From Deltaproteobacteria bacterium HGW-Deltaproteobacteria-15 (GTDB lineage: Bacteria > Desulfobacterota > DSM-4660 > Desulfatiglandales > HGW-15), in contig PHBH01000053.1 in assembly GCA_002840535.1 (NCBI GenBank), forward strand, positions 1 through 46,895: 46,895 nt of DNA, written 5' to 3'. This document shows positions 33,728 to 43,100 of the stretch, piece after piece. The notes beneath the pieces were generated by a model, which saw only the letters and a list, made by a program, of their open reading frames with translations, made no database searches and was not told where the DNA came from. Every line of letters begins with the position of its first letter. Position 1 is the first letter of the stretch. The position numbers and the translations under genes are program-made.

Positions 33728-34447
33728 TTATCCAGACTTTGCTGACAACAGAGCAAATCGGCTCAGAATGCTGACTGCCACCGGCGTGTCCCTGATAGTT
33801 CGCAGAAGCTCAGCGACATCACGCCCTGCCGCCTCCAGTTCTTTCGCCTGCTCCACGACATACGATTCCATGATGTTCTTGTCATATTCCGGATGGAACT
33901 GCACACCCCAGGCGCACGAACCGATTCTGAAGGCATGGTTGGGCTCAAAGGAATTCCAAGCCAGCCGAACTGCACCTTTGGGTAGTGAGAGCACCGTCTG
34001 TGAATGCGTTGTGTGAGCCTGGAATGGCGATGGAAGAGATCCGAAAAGCGGATCGGTCAAGCTTTCGGGAAGCAGGTGAACATCCACAGTCCCGACTTCC
34101 TTTCCACCCGGATGGAAGCCGACACGGCCGCCCAGCGCATGCGCGAGGAGTTGATGTCCGTAGCAAATCCCCAGAAAGGGGATATTCGCTTCTATCAGCG
34201 ATGGGATCCAGTCCGCCATAGCCATGGACCATGGGAGAGCATCCGTCACATTCGCGTGAGACCCGGTCACCACAACACCCCGGCAGTCTTCAATGTTCGG
34301 CAACCGGCCGTCCCCTTCCACGTCCACTATGTCAACCTCGCCCCGGCTGAGTTGGAGCCCGTTGAGGGTCCAGGAGTCAAAGTCCCCCCATCGTCGGGCC
34401 GTACCCGCGAATGTCGTACCACTTTTTATGATAAACAGCCTTTTCAC
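33728..34447 (-). CDS. Class I glutamine amidotransferase-like protein
   Basis: A 239-residue stand-alone amidotransferase domain. The nucleophilic Cys lies in GICYGHQLLAHALGG; the His and Glu of the triad are in WGVQFHPEYD. The architecture resembles GMP-synthase-like GATase1 proteins that cleave glutamine or related gamma-glutamyl amides. The GTG at 34447 is preferred for its AGGAAGG site; a TTG seven codons earlier is possible. It forms an operon with the GNAT gene. Confidence 0.88.
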   Translation of the reverse strand: MKRLFIIKSGTTFAGTARRWGDFDSWTLNGLQLSRGEVDIVDVEGDGRLPNIEDCRGVVVTGSHANVTDALPWSMAMADWIPSLIEANIPFLGICYGHQLLAHALGGRVGFHPGGKEVGTVDVHLLPESLTDPLFGSLPSPFQAHTTHSQTVLSLPKGAVRLAWNSFEPNHAFRIGSCAWGVQFHPEYDKNIMESYVVEQAKELEAAGRDVAELLRTIRDTPVAVSILSRFALLSAKSG

Positions 34448-34477
34448 AGGGCCTTCCTGATTTCGCAAGGGAAAAGT

Positions 34478-34502
34478 CTGTCAGGGGTGCCCCCTGATAC
34501 AG
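34478..34502 (-). terminator. Intrinsic-like terminator after the DUF502 gene
   Basis: On the minus strand CTGTATCAGGGG, loop GCA, CCCCTGACAG, then ACTTTTCCCTT. The stem has one two-base bulge and is followed by a short T-run. It sits 43 bases after the DUF502 stop and just upstream of the amidotransferase start, so it should separate the two units. Confidence 0.55.
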
Positions 34503-34545
34503 GATCAAAGTGTTCGTCGTCTGTGAGGACGTTGATAACTGCTTG

Positions 34546-35169
34546 TCATCCCGTCTTCCCTGCAACAGGGTAAGGCCGGGTACGATCTGGAGTTTCTCCT
34601 CTCAGATCTATTTCAGTCTTGCCCATTGAGACCAAAGCCTTCAAGACATCGTTGACCGGCATTCCCAATGGCTTGACAGTCTCTTTGTCCATCATCAGCA
34701 AACGACCTGATGTCGGATTGGGAGCGCCGGGCACAAAAATGACCAGCTTCATATCCCCATTTTCATCGTAAATTCTGTTTGTGACCAATCCGAGCTCCTC
34801 TGATTGCATATCCCTGCTCGGGACCAATACCGCCTCGTAGAATATGGCGCTTTCTCCCGAACCATAGCCCAGTATCTGTTTCAGGGTTCCGTATAAACGA
34901 CCCAAAGCAGGAAGTTTATCCAGTAACGTATCGATCTTTTTCCATATCCACTTGCCGACGAAAGTGGTGACCCCTAACCCGATCAGGTAAATGAGGAGGA
35001 TTGCTGCCAATAGCCCGAACCCAGGGAAATAGAAGTCCATTTTTGACAGCCCTGAACTGGAAATCGTTGACTCCAGGTAGCCGACCGTGATGATCAAGCC
35101 CCCGACAGGCAGTATGGCAACGATTCCTGCAATCAGACTCCTCGTAAGATGCTTATAAAGTCTTTTCAT
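34546..35169 (-). CDS. DUF502-family membrane protein
   Basis: A 207-residue inner-membrane protein with two membrane segments (about 8-30 and 50-75), then a cytosolic or periplasmic domain with the family motifs LPALGRLYGTLKQILGY, ...VIFVPGAPNPTSGRLLMM and the conserved DVLKALVSMG. DUF502 proteins are widespread and uncharacterised. The ATG at 35169 has GAGAGAG upstream; the frame is open further back, where it overlaps the lipoprotein gene. The stop of the lipoprotein gene (35222) is 53 bases upstream, so the two form one unit. Confidence 0.87.
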   Translation of the reverse strand: MKRLYKHLTRSLIAGIVAILPVGGLIITVGYLESTISSSGLSKMDFYFPGFGLLAAILLIYLIGLGVTTFVGKWIWKKIDTLLDKLPALGRLYGTLKQILGYGSGESAIFYEAVLVPSRDMQSEELGLVTNRIYDENGDMKLVIFVPGAPNPTSGRLLMMDKETVKPLGMPVNDVLKALVSMGKTEIDLRGETPDRTRPYPVAGKTG

Positions 35170-35221
35170 ACGTACCAACTCTCTCTGCGTTCTGTAAGAG
35201 TCCGTCACTCCCACGGCGAGT

Positions 35222-35758
35222 TCACCGGCTGATCGGTCCCGGATTGTGCAACCGTGCAGCAATCCTTGTCAGGACATCTCTGACAACAGCATCCACGGAG
35301 TTCATCTTCGAAGCCGACGAGACAGCATCGAAGTCACGACCGTTCCTGTCCGGCAGCCAGCCTCCATCCCCGGAGGTCGTCACAAGGATGATGTTTGCAT
35401 GTTTCTCTTGTCGGTTCAAGAACGTCTGAACATCCCGGTCCAACCCCCATGCAAGGCAAGTGCTGATCACAACTATAACGTCGTACCCGGATGGGTCGAT
35501 CTCTTTCAAATCACCCACACCCACCGTCTTTTGAGCCATACCTGAGGAGACTACCGCTTCAACGAGTTTCTCAACCAGCGTCCTCTTGAATTCGCTGCTG
35601 CGTGATGCCACAAGCACAACACGTCCACCCGTCGGACCAATTCTTTCAGAGGGCGGCAAGTCTTTCTGTGGCAGAAGCTGGGGAACTGCGCAACCGAAAA
35701 GCGTAAGGCACACTGCACACCACACAAGAAGCAGCACTCCTTTCCATTGTCGCCTCAT
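35222..35758 (-). CDS. Exported lipoprotein with flavodoxin-like fold
   Basis: A 178-residue predicted lipoprotein: signal peptide ending in LTLFGC (Cys23). The mature part alternates strands and helices as in flavodoxin (RVVLVASRSSEF, YDVIVVISTCLAWG, ANIILVTTSGDGGW), but the usual phosphate loop of flavodoxins is not evident. FMN binding is therefore doubtful. Function unknown. The start has GGAGAG. Upstream of DUF502 in the same unit. Confidence 0.65.
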   Translation of the reverse strand: MRRQWKGVLLLVWCAVCLTLFGCAVPQLLPQKDLPPSERIGPTGGRVVLVASRSSEFKRTLVEKLVEAVVSSGMAQKTVGVGDLKEIDPSGYDVIVVISTCLAWGLDRDVQTFLNRQEKHANIILVTTSGDGGWLPDRNGRDFDAVSSASKMNSVDAVVRDVLTRIAARLHNPGPISR

Positions 35759-35846
35759 GACTCTCCTTTTTTCCACGTGCGGAATAAACAGCAAAGTGTC
35801 GCGAGCGCATTGCTGAACCGCGGCTGGTAGTAGCAGCGACCTGTTC

Positions 35847-36485
35847 TTATCGATGAGAATTCATATAAGGTGCCAGTGCTCTGAGCCCATCCAAAGCTTT
35901 CTCCAGAACCTCCTCACTCTCTATTATCTTTTCACGCTTGAATTCCAGGCGGTCTTCGCGAATATCCATGTTCGGATGTTCACCAAGCACCCTCAGGAGT
36001 GCGCTTCTTCTTGACTCATCCAGCCATGTCAAGACCTCCGCTGGATTGTTCCCTTTCACCACAAAGGCACTATCGAAATCGTGATAGCCTGTTGTGACAT
36101 CCTGGGCTCCAAAAAGTTTGGTCAGCTGGAGGAACGCATTCTGATGAAAAACCTTGAGACCGGCAGGGATCTCAGGGATCTCAACAGACATGACGGTAAA
36201 GAAGCGACGGCTCTTACTGGCCCCACGAACTTCCACGCAAAGTCGGAACGCTAAACCATCGAGTTCCCCGCTGACAACTCCTGGATTTTGAAAGGCGACT
36301 GCCGCCATCTTGGAGAAGAAACTCGGTGGACTTGGAGGTGCAAATTGGAATCCGTGCTTTTCAGCAAATATCCGCCACCTTTCCCTGGCCCTTTTTCCTC
36401 GGCGCCACGTAAACACCGCTGCTATCCCGATTGCCACCGGAAAGAGGTTGATCAGATAGGGTTCTATTGTTTCCCACAACTCCAT
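35847..36485 (-). CDS. Hypothetical membrane-anchored protein (DUF3137-like)
   Basis: A 212-residue protein with one N-terminal membrane segment (about 10-27) followed by a soluble domain starting RRGKRARERWRIFAEKHGFQF. The domain contains VVSGELDGLAFRLCVEVRG and ends with helical segments. The pattern loosely resembles DUF3137-type proteins; I am not sure. The ATG at 36485 is one codon after a GTG; AAGGGAT lies upstream. It lies on the same strand as the lipoprotein gene, 88 bases away. Confidence 0.6.
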   Translation of the reverse strand: MELWETIEPYLINLFPVAIGIAAVFTWRRGKRARERWRIFAEKHGFQFAPPSPPSFFSKMAAVAFQNPGVVSGELDGLAFRLCVEVRGASKSRRFFTVMSVEIPEIPAGLKVFHQNAFLQLTKLFGAQDVTTGYHDFDSAFVVKGNNPAEVLTWLDESRRSALLRVLGEHPNMDIREDRLEFKREKIIESEEVLEKALDGLRALAPYMNSHR

Positions 36486-36602
36486 CACGGATCCCTTGTA
36501 AGTGGTTCACCGGCCAAATTCGGGAAGGAGTCCTTCATCGGGCGATATGAATCTCACCAACTTTTTCAACTGCTTCCTAACGGGCGAACAGCGGAGGCTT
36601 TA

Positions 36603-37454
36603 CTAAGCTGCTTTAATCGAGCGAGTTTCTGCCGTCTCCGAAATGACACGGACTTCTCTTTGCGGGAAGGGGATTTCCACGCCCCCTTGTTTCAAATTTT
36701 TGTATACCGCCAGATTTACCTCGTAGAGCGTCTGGAAATACTTCCTGCTCGCAACCCAATAGCGGAAACCGACTTCTATTGACCAATCACCGAATTTCTG
36801 GATACCCACCTGAGGTGGGGGTTCCTTGAACACTTGTTCAATTTCCAAAAGTGTTTCCCTGATGATCTTTATGGCATGCTCCGGCTCACAGTGGTAGCTG
36901 ATACCCACCACCTCCTCCACAATCCTCTGTTTATCCGAATTGTGAAGGATCTCCCCAACGATGTGCTTATTGGGTATGGTGATCCTCACTCCATCCTCGT
37001 CGGAAAGAATGGTGGCTCCCAGCTTTATCTCCTCAACCACCCCACTGACTCCCGCTGCGGTAACGGTGTTCCCCACCTTGAAAGGCCGGGTCAGGATGAT
37101 CACCAAACCCGCCCCGTAGTTTGCGATGGGACCCTGGATCGCAAAGCTGGCGCCGAAAGCCATAGCCGCCAATGCTGCTATGAAGGGCGCAATCGTGACT
37201 CCGAAGTTATTGAGGGATACAAGGACGGCGAAACCAATAATGATCAGTTTGACCGTGCTGACGGCAAATTTGGACAGGGTGACATCAACCTTCCTTTTCT
37301 CCAGCAGTTCGAGCAGAAACCCGGCCGCTAACCGTGCAACGATCCATCCAATGATAAGGACGGCTATGGCCCCGATAACCTGGAAAGAGTACCGGACAAA
37401 AAAGTCGATGACCACGTCAAACGTCTTCTGAGCCATTGCTATTTCTTCTTTCAT
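36603..37454 (-). CDS. MscS-family small-conductance mechanosensitive channel
   Basis: A 283-residue channel with the MscS core: three N-terminal membrane segments ending in the pore helix AALAAMAFGASFAIQGPIANYGAGLVIILTRPFKVGNTV. A beta domain (GVVEEIKLGATILSDEDGVRITIPNKHIV) and an alpha/beta C-terminal domain follow. Opens on membrane tension to release solutes during hypo-osmotic shock. Length matches E. coli MscS (286). GGGGGAGGGG precedes the ATG. Confidence 0.94.
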   Translation of the reverse strand: MKEEIAMAQKTFDVVIDFFVRYSFQVIGAIAVLIIGWIVARLAAGFLLELLEKRKVDVTLSKFAVSTVKLIIIGFAVLVSLNNFGVTIAPFIAALAAMAFGASFAIQGPIANYGAGLVIILTRPFKVGNTVTAAGVSGVVEEIKLGATILSDEDGVRITIPNKHIVGEILHNSDKQRIVEEVVGISYHCEPEHAIKIIRETLLEIEQVFKEPPPQVGIQKFGDWSIEVGFRYWVASRKYFQTLYEVNLAVYKNLKQGGVEIPFPQREVRVISETAETRSIKAA

Positions 37455-37672
37455 TCCCCTCCCCCAAGTCTTTACTCACGAACGATTTCGATGATGATCA
37501 GGAAAACATCCGCCGGCCAAAAGGGACTTGAGATACCCCAAAAGCCCTCATGGACGCAGAAGGTTCCTCCAGTTCCCGGCTCCCCTCCCCGATGCGTGAT
37601 GTGCCGGACACAGCCGCGTATATAATGCCGGAAGTGTATTTCCAGAGCCAAAACATCCCGGCAGAATGGCCC

Positions 37673-39151
37673 CTAAATCCTTACCTCCTTCCTGAACCGT
37701 TCAGGGCCGACGATAAACTGCACTGTTGCCAGCGAGCCGATAATGGTGCCCAGAACACCTGGGGCCATGACGCTCTGGCCGGCCAGGAACAGACCCCGCA
37801 ACGAAGTGCGGTTCAAGAGGGCAGCCGACAGTTGCCGGGTAGACCGCATGACCCCGTAAGCCGACCCATTGGGGCTGTTAACCCAATCCCTGATAGTCAG
37901 TGGGGTGGAGACATCGAGCAGACGCACCCCGCTGAGAGGACCGGTAATTTTTTCCGCCTGTGCGATCAGGCGGTGGGCAAAGTCCATTTTCGTCTGGAGA
38001 TATTCGTCACCCCTCCGGCCGCTGATGGTCTGCTGCCAACGATCCCAAAGGGTTTCATGGCCGGAAGTGATCAAGGAGAGCAGGTTCTGATCCGGACGCT
38101 CACTGGAGCGCAGTTGCACATAGATCAGGTCGCGCGTATCGCCGGCAGCATCAGTCTGGATGGCAAACAGATTGTGGGCGATGGCCGGGTGGCGATCGGC
38201 AGGCACCAGGGCATGAACCGCCGCCATGCCGCCGGTATCGGTCAGCGCCGCGATGCGCCGTCGATAAGAGGGTTTGAGGCTCTCGGGCGCAAGCAGTCCC
38301 ACAATCTGCTTGGGATGGATGGCGCCGATGACCAGATCGGCGTCGATGATATCCCCCGATGCCAGGGTGACGCCCCGCACACTGCCGTCCGTTGTCCGTA
38401 TCCGGGCGACCGCGTCGCCAGTGCGTATCTGCCCGCCAAGAGATGCCAGACGCCGGGCGCACACATCGGCCATATGGGTGCCGTTGCTGGCCAGACGCCA
38501 GGCGGAAAACAGATAACTGGCCAGGGCCATGGTATGATAAAATTGCGGACAGACTGCCGGCGGCACACCGATCAAGACCGAGGGCACGCCGAAGACCGCT
38601 CGTAACCCTGGACTGCAGCCCAGCCGCTCGAAAACACCGCCGAGCGGCTCAGCCTCTTCAAACCAGTATTCCGCAGGCTTCTCAGAATAAAGAAAATCCA
38701 GTTGATCAAACTGGCAACCACTGCGGCGCAGCATTGCCATCAAACCATCGATTTGCCGGTGCTGGTCAGGAAAGGCGGTTCGCAAATTGGCTTCGTAGGT
38801 CTCGAATCCGACCGGCACATCAAACGAATCGACCCCTAGACTGTCATCGTCAAACAGATAACGATCGACGGGGCCATCCCCTCCCATGCGCATGAGGGGC
38901 AAATCGGCCGTGATCCCCAGATAATCAAAGCACCGGCGCAGAACCTGCCCCTCATCGAGCGCCCCCATATAATGCAGGCCGACGTTACAATGCACGCCCT
39001 GGCGCACATAGCTGCGCAGCATCCCGCCGGGCTGCCTGTTTTTTTCGACCACCGTGACATCAAACCCAAGTTTGGCCAAAATAATGCCGACGCTCAATCC
39101 TCCAATTCCGGATCCGATGATCAGCACTCTCGCCATATCAGCGTTATTCAT
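37673..39151 (-). CDS. CrtI/phytoene-desaturase-like FAD-dependent oxidoreductase
   Basis: A 492-residue flavoprotein. The N-terminal Rossmann motif GSGIGGLSVGIILAKLGFDVTVVEKN binds FAD; GLFLAGQSVMAPGVLGTIIGS near the C-terminus is the closing FAD motif of the CrtI/CrtISO/NAD(P)-dependent amine-oxidase-like family. It might act on carotenoids, retinoids or other lipids, but no other carotenoid gene lies in the window, so the substrate is open. The ATG at 39151 has GAGGAAG upstream. Stands alone on the minus strand. Confidence 0.85.
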   Translation of the reverse strand: MNNADMARVLIIGSGIGGLSVGIILAKLGFDVTVVEKNRQPGGMLRSYVRQGVHCNVGLHYMGALDEGQVLRRCFDYLGITADLPLMRMGGDGPVDRYLFDDDSLGVDSFDVPVGFETYEANLRTAFPDQHRQIDGLMAMLRRSGCQFDQLDFLYSEKPAEYWFEEAEPLGGVFERLGCSPGLRAVFGVPSVLIGVPPAVCPQFYHTMALASYLFSAWRLASNGTHMADVCARRLASLGGQIRTGDAVARIRTTDGSVRGVTLASGDIIDADLVIGAIHPKQIVGLLAPESLKPSYRRRIAALTDTGGMAAVHALVPADRHPAIAHNLFAIQTDAAGDTRDLIYVQLRSSERPDQNLLSLITSGHETLWDRWQQTISGRRGDEYLQTKMDFAHRLIAQAEKITGPLSGVRLLDVSTPLTIRDWVNSPNGSAYGVMRSTRQLSAALLNRTSLRGLFLAGQSVMAPGVLGTIIGSLATVQFIVGPERFRKEVRI

Positions 39152-39251
39152 GGGTCTTCCTCAGACGGAAAACCGGGGAGGCAGCGCCCTGGCGGAACTC
39201 ATATCCAAGCGCATCCAGTATTGGCAGCCCGGGGCGCGTCTAACTACCGGG

Positions 39252-39799
39252 TCACTCACCCTGGTATTCAAGCAACTCTTTATAGCCTTCACGGTTTTCC
39301 TTAATCCCCGCTTTGTACTCCTCTATAGCCTTTTGGTAAAGAGCCGGTTCCATATCAGGGAAGGTTTTAGTGCTATCCAATTGCAAATAGGTGCAATCTT
39401 GGATTACTTTTTTCGCTTCCTCGGCAGGAATTGGAGAAAATCCGGAAGTTCTTGCGCGCCACATTCCCATGGCAACTCCCTGCCTCAAGAAGTAGTGTTT
39501 GCCTGCTTGAAAATCCAGATGTGCTACACCAGTATTTTCAGTTGCAGAAACGACATAATGCTCGCCAGGTGAACGTTCGTGACGAAGTAAGTTTTACCCA
39601 TCGTTTCACCTATAAATTTTCCGTCCAGATAATTCCAAAAAACGATGGCTCCTCCAAAGAAAGTATCACGCACAATCACCAATTGTGCAGTGTTCGATTT
39701 CGCGCCAAGTTCCGGGGGTTTTTCCGGCTTGATCATCTGGGTCGTTGCACAACCGCTAGCCAATGCGACAAACATCACCAATAAAAGTAACCGCTTCAT
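39252..39799 (-). pseudogene. Frameshifted DUF2846-type lipoprotein gene
   Basis: Reads as one lipoprotein gene split by a one-base shift near 39570-39577. The first part starts at an ATG with GGAG (39799), has the lipobox LASGC and runs TAQLVIVRDTFFGGAIVFWNYLDGKFIGETMGKTYFVTNV. The second part continues in another frame with SPGEHYVVSATENTGVAHLDFQAGKHYFLRQGVAMG and ends ...KELLEYQGE. Adding one T after GTT restores a typical DUF2846 protein of about 180 residues. Either a genuine pseudogene or a sequencing error. Confidence 0.85.
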
Positions 39800-40156
39800 T
39801 TCAGTCTCCTTGATCAAGTTATAAATCATGAGTATCGCATTCCAAACTCCGGCTCATTCACAACAACATTTGCTTTGTTTTCGGCCAATGGCAGCCGTAA
39901 CCGCATTCCGAAGCGCCAGGCGCGGAGGCAATCCGCTGCAGGCCTTTGCTGGGGATTTCCCTTTCCATTGTGAGGATCCCCAGATTCCATTCTGCCAACG
40001 TTTAACCATAACCGCGCGGAGCATGGCGCCCCGGATGGCGCCGCTGCGCACCGCACGCCCCCTTGCCGTAACCCCGGGGCAACCACCGGATTACCGCCGG
40101 ACTTTGGGGGAATTCCGCGCCGGGTCGCTCGCGGTCATCTGTTGTAGTACTTCTTT
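39800..40156. other. Unassigned 357-base spacer with two hairpins
   Basis: GC-rich between about 39890 and 40110. Inverted repeats: CTGGGGAT (39949) with ATCCCCAG (39976), and GGCGCC-CCGGAT-GGCGCC (40026-40043). Open frames on both strands have no recognisable domain or good ribosome binding site. It looks like a remnant or a structured repeat rather than a gene. Confidence 0.4.
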
Positions 40157-43100
40157 TTAGCAGCCGTCATCTGCCAGTGCATGAAGGGCTGCGAAAGGTT
40201 CGTTCTGCCCCGCAGTAAAGAAGAGCGCACGCAGGGGATCAGCGGTGGCTTCGCGGATGAAGTCTGCCGTCCGTGTCTGACGACTGTTGCTATTGATATT
40301 TTTGAAAATGCGGTACCTGACCGCCGGAACCGACAAGTCCACCACCAGGGTTGCGCCGCCGGTGAATAGGTATTCCGGTGTGCCGTTTTCCCGGTCCTTC
40401 ATGATCGTTCTTGACTGCGTCAGGGCGACAATGATCTGAGGGACTTGTTTTCCATCGGGACTGACACGCATTGCGTGGCGAAGCTCGTGGACATCGAATT
40501 TCTGCGCGGGATCGAGGCCCAACTCGCCGGCAAACGAGGGCACAGCCGCAAAAACCTTCTTGAGTTGATCATGCAGGACAATCCGCTGATGATAAGTCTT
40601 TTTGAACAGCTCTCGGCGGTTCTTAACGTATAAGCATGCGTCCGCGAACCGTTTCAACCCTTTGATGATGAACTCATACTGCTTCATATTGTTCTGCGCC
40701 CCCCTTTTTGACCACTCGAACCCCTCCCAACGCAGCGTATCCACCGCAAGGGTACGAAGGGTATCCGATGACGGGGCATCGATGTTCACAGGATAAATGC
40801 CGCGACGGCGAAAAGCTTCAACGAATGCGACGCGGTAGTTATGGCGGTCGTCGGCGACCAAATCGAAATCAGCGGTGATGAGGGCGCGGAGGTATTCAAA
40901 AAAAGTCACGTCAACGGGCGGAAGGTAGTCAAGAGCGCGGATGCATATATTGAGAACATGCTTTGCCGATTTCACTGCCTCATCGGCGAGCCTGCGGGCC
41001 AGGTCCGGATGGATTGCGCCATGCGTCAACACGCCGGTACCGCCTGTATAGATGCGGAGCAGATCGGCGGTTCGTTCCTTATAGATGGCGATGAAGGCAT
41101 CGAAAACCGCAGCCACGAGCACGGCCCCCCTTGCATGCGGCGTCAGGCGCTTCTGATACTCCGCCGGATCTGGCGCAAACCTTTTCCAAACGCCGCCCTT
41201 ATTGCTGCCGATGGCATCCCGCAAGGCGCCGCGCCCGCCCGTTGCGCGACCGAACTGAATGGCGAGACTGCCGAGGATAGACTCGGCTTCCATGTCCCCG
41301 CGTGTACGATTGATCTCACATTCGAGGATTTCAGGGATGGTAAAGTGCTGCATAAGGGCGATAATGTCTGCAAAAGCCTCATGAAGGGCGAGCACATCCG
41401 GATTGGTCGGCTCGTTGAAGCGACGGTGCATGCCGTCGAGAATTGCGTGTGTGGTCTCATGGGCGATGATATCGTGTGACAGGCACGAGAAGACGCGGCT
41501 GCCGGGCATGTAAGCCCCGGGGTCATCTGCGGAGGCGTCGAAATAGCCGAACAGAAGCGCAACCTTCTCTGGACTGTAGTAAGCGTTGGCCTGTCTGAAG
41601 GCGTGCGGGCGCACGGTCAGTTGCCTTACGAAACCGCTGTCGTCGTTGGGATCTTCGGGATTCCCCTTTGGACGCCAGAGCACCGGGCGGCCCAATGCGT
41701 GTTCGAAGTGCTCGATGGTTTTCATGGAAACGGCATAGACCATCTGCTGATGAAACTGCGGATTTCCCTCCGAAGGCGCCCAGCCGTCCTGTGCAAGCAT
41801 GCGGGGATCATCGAGGTCAACAGGTAAATAGGTCTTCCCCGCATCATCCGTGTCTTTAACTTCAAGGTACTCTCCGACAGGTCCCTTCTCCAGCTTTTCC
41901 CAGCGAATCTTGAGTGTCGCCTCGTTGATGCCGGCGGTTTCGAGTCGAGTCGAAAGGCTCGGGTCGACGGCATAGACACGAACGCGGCGGTAAGGGGGGT
42001 TGATCACCTTCGGCTCAGGCCTGTGGAACGCGCCCTCATCCTGGGCATCCGGCTTTGCAATTCCGATTTGCGGGACCGGGCCGCGAGCGGCCACCGGGTA
42101 GCGTGCTGCGACGTGTTTGCGCAGCGTGACAGATATGCCTTCATCCTCAATGATCACTTCCATGAACTTCTTCAGCGCCATCTCGTCCAGCCGCTCGGTT
42201 GCATCGGGGTCGGGTACGATCTCCTGCAGTGCAGGGTTGAGCATCCAGCGTTGAGCGATCTCAAGGTTGTACATCTGTTCGCGGGGCGTAGGCCGCATTA
42301 TCCCAAGCCCCGTGATGACGCGGAGAAAGGCGAATGAATCGTTGTCTGCCTTAGTCTGTTTGAGGCCCAAAACGGGTTTTACATTGAGGGCGGAGAACGC
42401 CTGCAGGATGCCGTTGCCGAGTCGCTGAGGATCGACGTTCCTGCTTTTGGCGGTCGTGAAAAGGGCATTGCGAACGGCCTCGATCCTTTGCCAATCCCGA
42501 GGCAGCTCGTTTTTATACTTTTCGAACCAAAGCGAAACCGCTGCCGCTACTTGCGGAGTCGCTGCCGACGTGCCTTCTCCATTCAGGCGAACAGTCTTGT
42601 CGCATCCGAAACACGCCCATGGGATATTAGGCGTGTAGGAAGCCAGAGCCGCCGCCATTCTGCTGTCCGGGCCGTAGTTGCCCTCCAGTGTGGTAAGACC
42701 TTTCAGGCCTGCATAGGGCTGGTGGTTTGCCATGACACCACAGACGGCGATGACGCGGCCGTAATGCGCAGGGTAGACGATATGGCGTGTCGGCAGACCG
42801 TTTGCATTGTTGCCGGCGGCAGCGACAATGCAAAGGCCGCTGAGATAAGCGTTGTCAACGGCCTCGCGCCACACTTGAGTAGGCAACCCCCCCATGCTCA
42901 TCGTCACCACATCGCAATGGTGCGAAACGGCGTAGTCGAGTGCCCAGGCGAAAGAACTGGTGTTCAGGAGGACGACTGAGTCTGAAATGCGCAACGGCAA
43001 AATGTCCGCTCCGGGTGCGCCGCCGAGACACGCGTCGCCGAAATCCGGGACTTTACCACCGGCAAGAATGCTGATAGTCCCGGTTCCGTGACCCGAATTG

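Noticed and set aside
39524..39799. Reading the DUF2846 region as two separate small genes
   Set aside because: The second part lacks a start and ribosome binding site, and the two parts join to a known family when one base is added.
40841..41479. Plus-strand frame of 212 codons inside the double-protease gene
   Set aside because: It is antisense to a gene with intact catalytic motifs and has no recognisable protein features.
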